This document shows positions 15,206 to 15,942 of a DNA stretch of 15,942 nucleotides, in pieces; positions within the stretch are counted from its first letter, which is position 1; every line of letters begins with the position of its first letter. The DNA comes from Lachnospiraceae bacterium (GTDB lineage: Bacteria; Bacillota_A; Clostridia; Lachnospirales; Lachnospiraceae). Where the stretch lies: NCBI GenBank assembly GCA_017435025.1, contig JAFSFU010000300.1, positions 1 through 15,942 of the forward strand, written 5' to 3'. The notes beneath the pieces were generated by a model that saw only the letters and a program-made list of their open reading frames with translations, made no database searches and was not told where the DNA came from. The position numbers were made by a program, and so were the translations under genes.

Positions 15206-15736
15206 CTATACAATCAGAAATTCGTTTTCCAGCTCCAGATATCGGCAGAATGCGAACAGTCCGCCGAGGATTGCAGGGGAAAAACCATGTTCATCTTCCA
15301 GATTCCAGCCGCCGGAAATACCTTTGTGGAGGAGTCTTACGATGTCTTTTCCATCAGCGTTTTGCAGGGAAAAGTTTTGTGTATTATGCATGATCAGGAC
15401 ATAATGTGCACCGTGTATAGTAAGCTCTGCTTGATTGACCTTCGGTAGTCGACAGACCGGCCATCCGGTTTCCGATGGATCTTCACCTTTGGCGTAGAAG
15501 GGCTGCGCGATGGCAATGGGATGATCGCTGTTATCGATCATGACATATTTTTTTAATCGCACATCCACTGCTGACTTGTCTGTGGTATCCGGATATTGAA
15601 TGTCTGTTTTCAAGAAGGGGTGATTGTCCGGGTGTGAAATTGTTTTTATCGGCCCCGGCAAAGCACTTCGTATTTTTGCCAGTACCTGATGTTCCGGCTC
15701 CTGATACAGAGCACCTGATTTTATTGTATACCTCAT
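15206..15736 (-). CDS. Conserved-looking protein, possible tubby/LURP-one-like fold
   Basis: A 176-residue soluble protein with no signal peptide or membrane segment. A longer upstream start is possible, but the ATG at 15736 is chosen because AGGAGG (complement of 15743-15748) lies 6 nt before it. Alternating beta-like segments run throughout: RLKKYVMIDNSDHPIAIAQPFY (about 60-81), LPKVNQAELTIHGAHYVLIMHNTQNFSLQNADGKDIVRLLHKG (98-139), then GGWNLEDEHGFSPAILGGLFAFCRYLELENEF. A beta-rich body closed by a hydrophobic C-terminal helix is the layout of tubby-like/LURP-one domains, but the match is by eye and weak. It follows the chromate-transporter gene on the same strand by 35 bp. I do not recognise a function. 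Confidence 0.65.
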   Translation of the reverse strand: MRYTIKSGALYQEPEHQVLAKIRSALPGPIKTISHPDNHPFLKTDIQYPDTTDKSAVDVRLKKYVMIDNSDHPIAIAQPFYAKGEDPSETGWPVCRLPKVNQAELTIHGAHYVLIMHNTQNFSLQNADGKDIVRLLHKGISGGWNLEDEHGFSPAILGGLFAFCRYLELENEFLIV

Positions 15737-15771
15737 AACAGACCTCCTTTTATGAAGACGAATAGAATATT

Positions 15772-15942
15772 TTAAAAAAACGAATAAAGGATGATGCCTG
15801 CGAGTCCGGATCCTGCCATCACATGCAGCGGGTTCAGCTTCCATTTTCGTAAGATAAGAAATCCGGTCAGGAATATTACCAGTGCAACGACATCGGTGTC
15901 GATAAGCCCTGCAGGAAGTGTTCGCTGCCCGAATACGGCCAT
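15772..15942 (-). CDS. chrA: Chromate transporter family protein, C-terminal fragment
   Basis: Read leftward from the window edge the frame is open for 56 residues to a TAA at 15772-15774. It gives FGQRTLPAGLIDTD, a hydrophobic helix VVALVIFLTGFLILRKWK, then LNPLHVMAGSGLAGIILY. The pattern of a helix, a basic turn LRKWKLNP, then a Gly-rich hydrophobic end is that of the C-terminus of CHR-family proteins, which carry chromate or related oxyanions across the membrane. The ATG at the very edge may be internal; the true start lies beyond the window. In many Firmicutes this family is split into two short tandem genes, which cannot be judged here. Confidence 0.6.
   Translation of the reverse strand: MAVFGQRTLPAGLIDTDVVALVIFLTGFLILRKWKLNPLHVMAGSGLAGIILYSFF

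Noticed and set aside
15737..15844. Upstream extension of the 176-residue protein to 212 residues
   Set aside because: The extra residues would overlap the chrA coding end, are Arg/His-rich without domain character, and bypass a perfect AGGAGG placed 6 nt before the ATG at 15736.

Overview
The window looks like chromosome of a Gram-positive anaerobe of the class Clostridia, probably family Lachnospiraceae. The reasons are moderate GC, strong AGGAGG ribosome sites, rho-independent terminators with U-tracts, a clostridial-type EF-Tu, a very large BspA-like surface protein with a C-terminal cell-wall-binding module, and a clostridial-type M18 aminopeptidase. I cannot name a genus. No rRNA, tRNA, CRISPR array, transposase or phage gene was seen.

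Layout. (1) 2-1165 is tuf, lacking only its first few codons, followed by a clear terminator. (2) 1250-1665 is a gene-free AT-rich leader holding three copies of a TATCTATAGA-type motif, a nested inverted repeat and an extended -10 promoter. (3) 1666-5721 encodes a 1351-residue secreted surface protein: signal peptide, Cys/His-rich segment, BspA-type leucine-rich repeats interrupted by a CxxC...CxxC insert, Ig-like domains, Gly-rich linker and wall-binding repeats. (4) 5794-6597 is an arsenite methyltransferase (arsM) reading frame crossed by an in-frame TGA at exactly the position of a conserved arsenic-binding cysteine, with a small hairpin just downstream. I read this as a probable selenocysteine-containing ArsM. 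(5) On the minus strand, glycerate kinase and a ZIP metal transporter form an operon (8594 down to 6656) whose terminator faces arsM. (6) Divergent from it, 8748-11372 is an OmpR-type response regulator, its histidine kinase and a small secreted helical protein, ending in a terminator. (7) 11564-15092 looks like one transcription unit: S1-domain RNA-binding protein, RelQ-type small alarmone synthetase (TTG start), D-aminoacyl-tRNA deacylase and M18 aminopeptidase, closed by a perfect bidirectional terminator. (8) Convergent on the minus strand are a 176-residue protein of unknown function, possibly of the tubby/LURP-one fold, and upstream of it the C-terminal end of a chromate-transporter family protein that runs off the window.

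The housekeeping parts (tuf, S1, alarmone synthetase, dtd, aminopeptidase) concern translation, its quality control and stringent-response signalling. The accessory parts concern the cell surface and metal or oxyanion handling (ArsM, ZIP, ChrA). The strongest candidate for something new is the TGA-containing arsM. If decoded as selenocysteine, the enzyme would have a vicinal Cys-Sec pair in its arsenic-binding site. No selenocysteine machinery genes lie in this window, so the idea must be tested against the rest of the genome.
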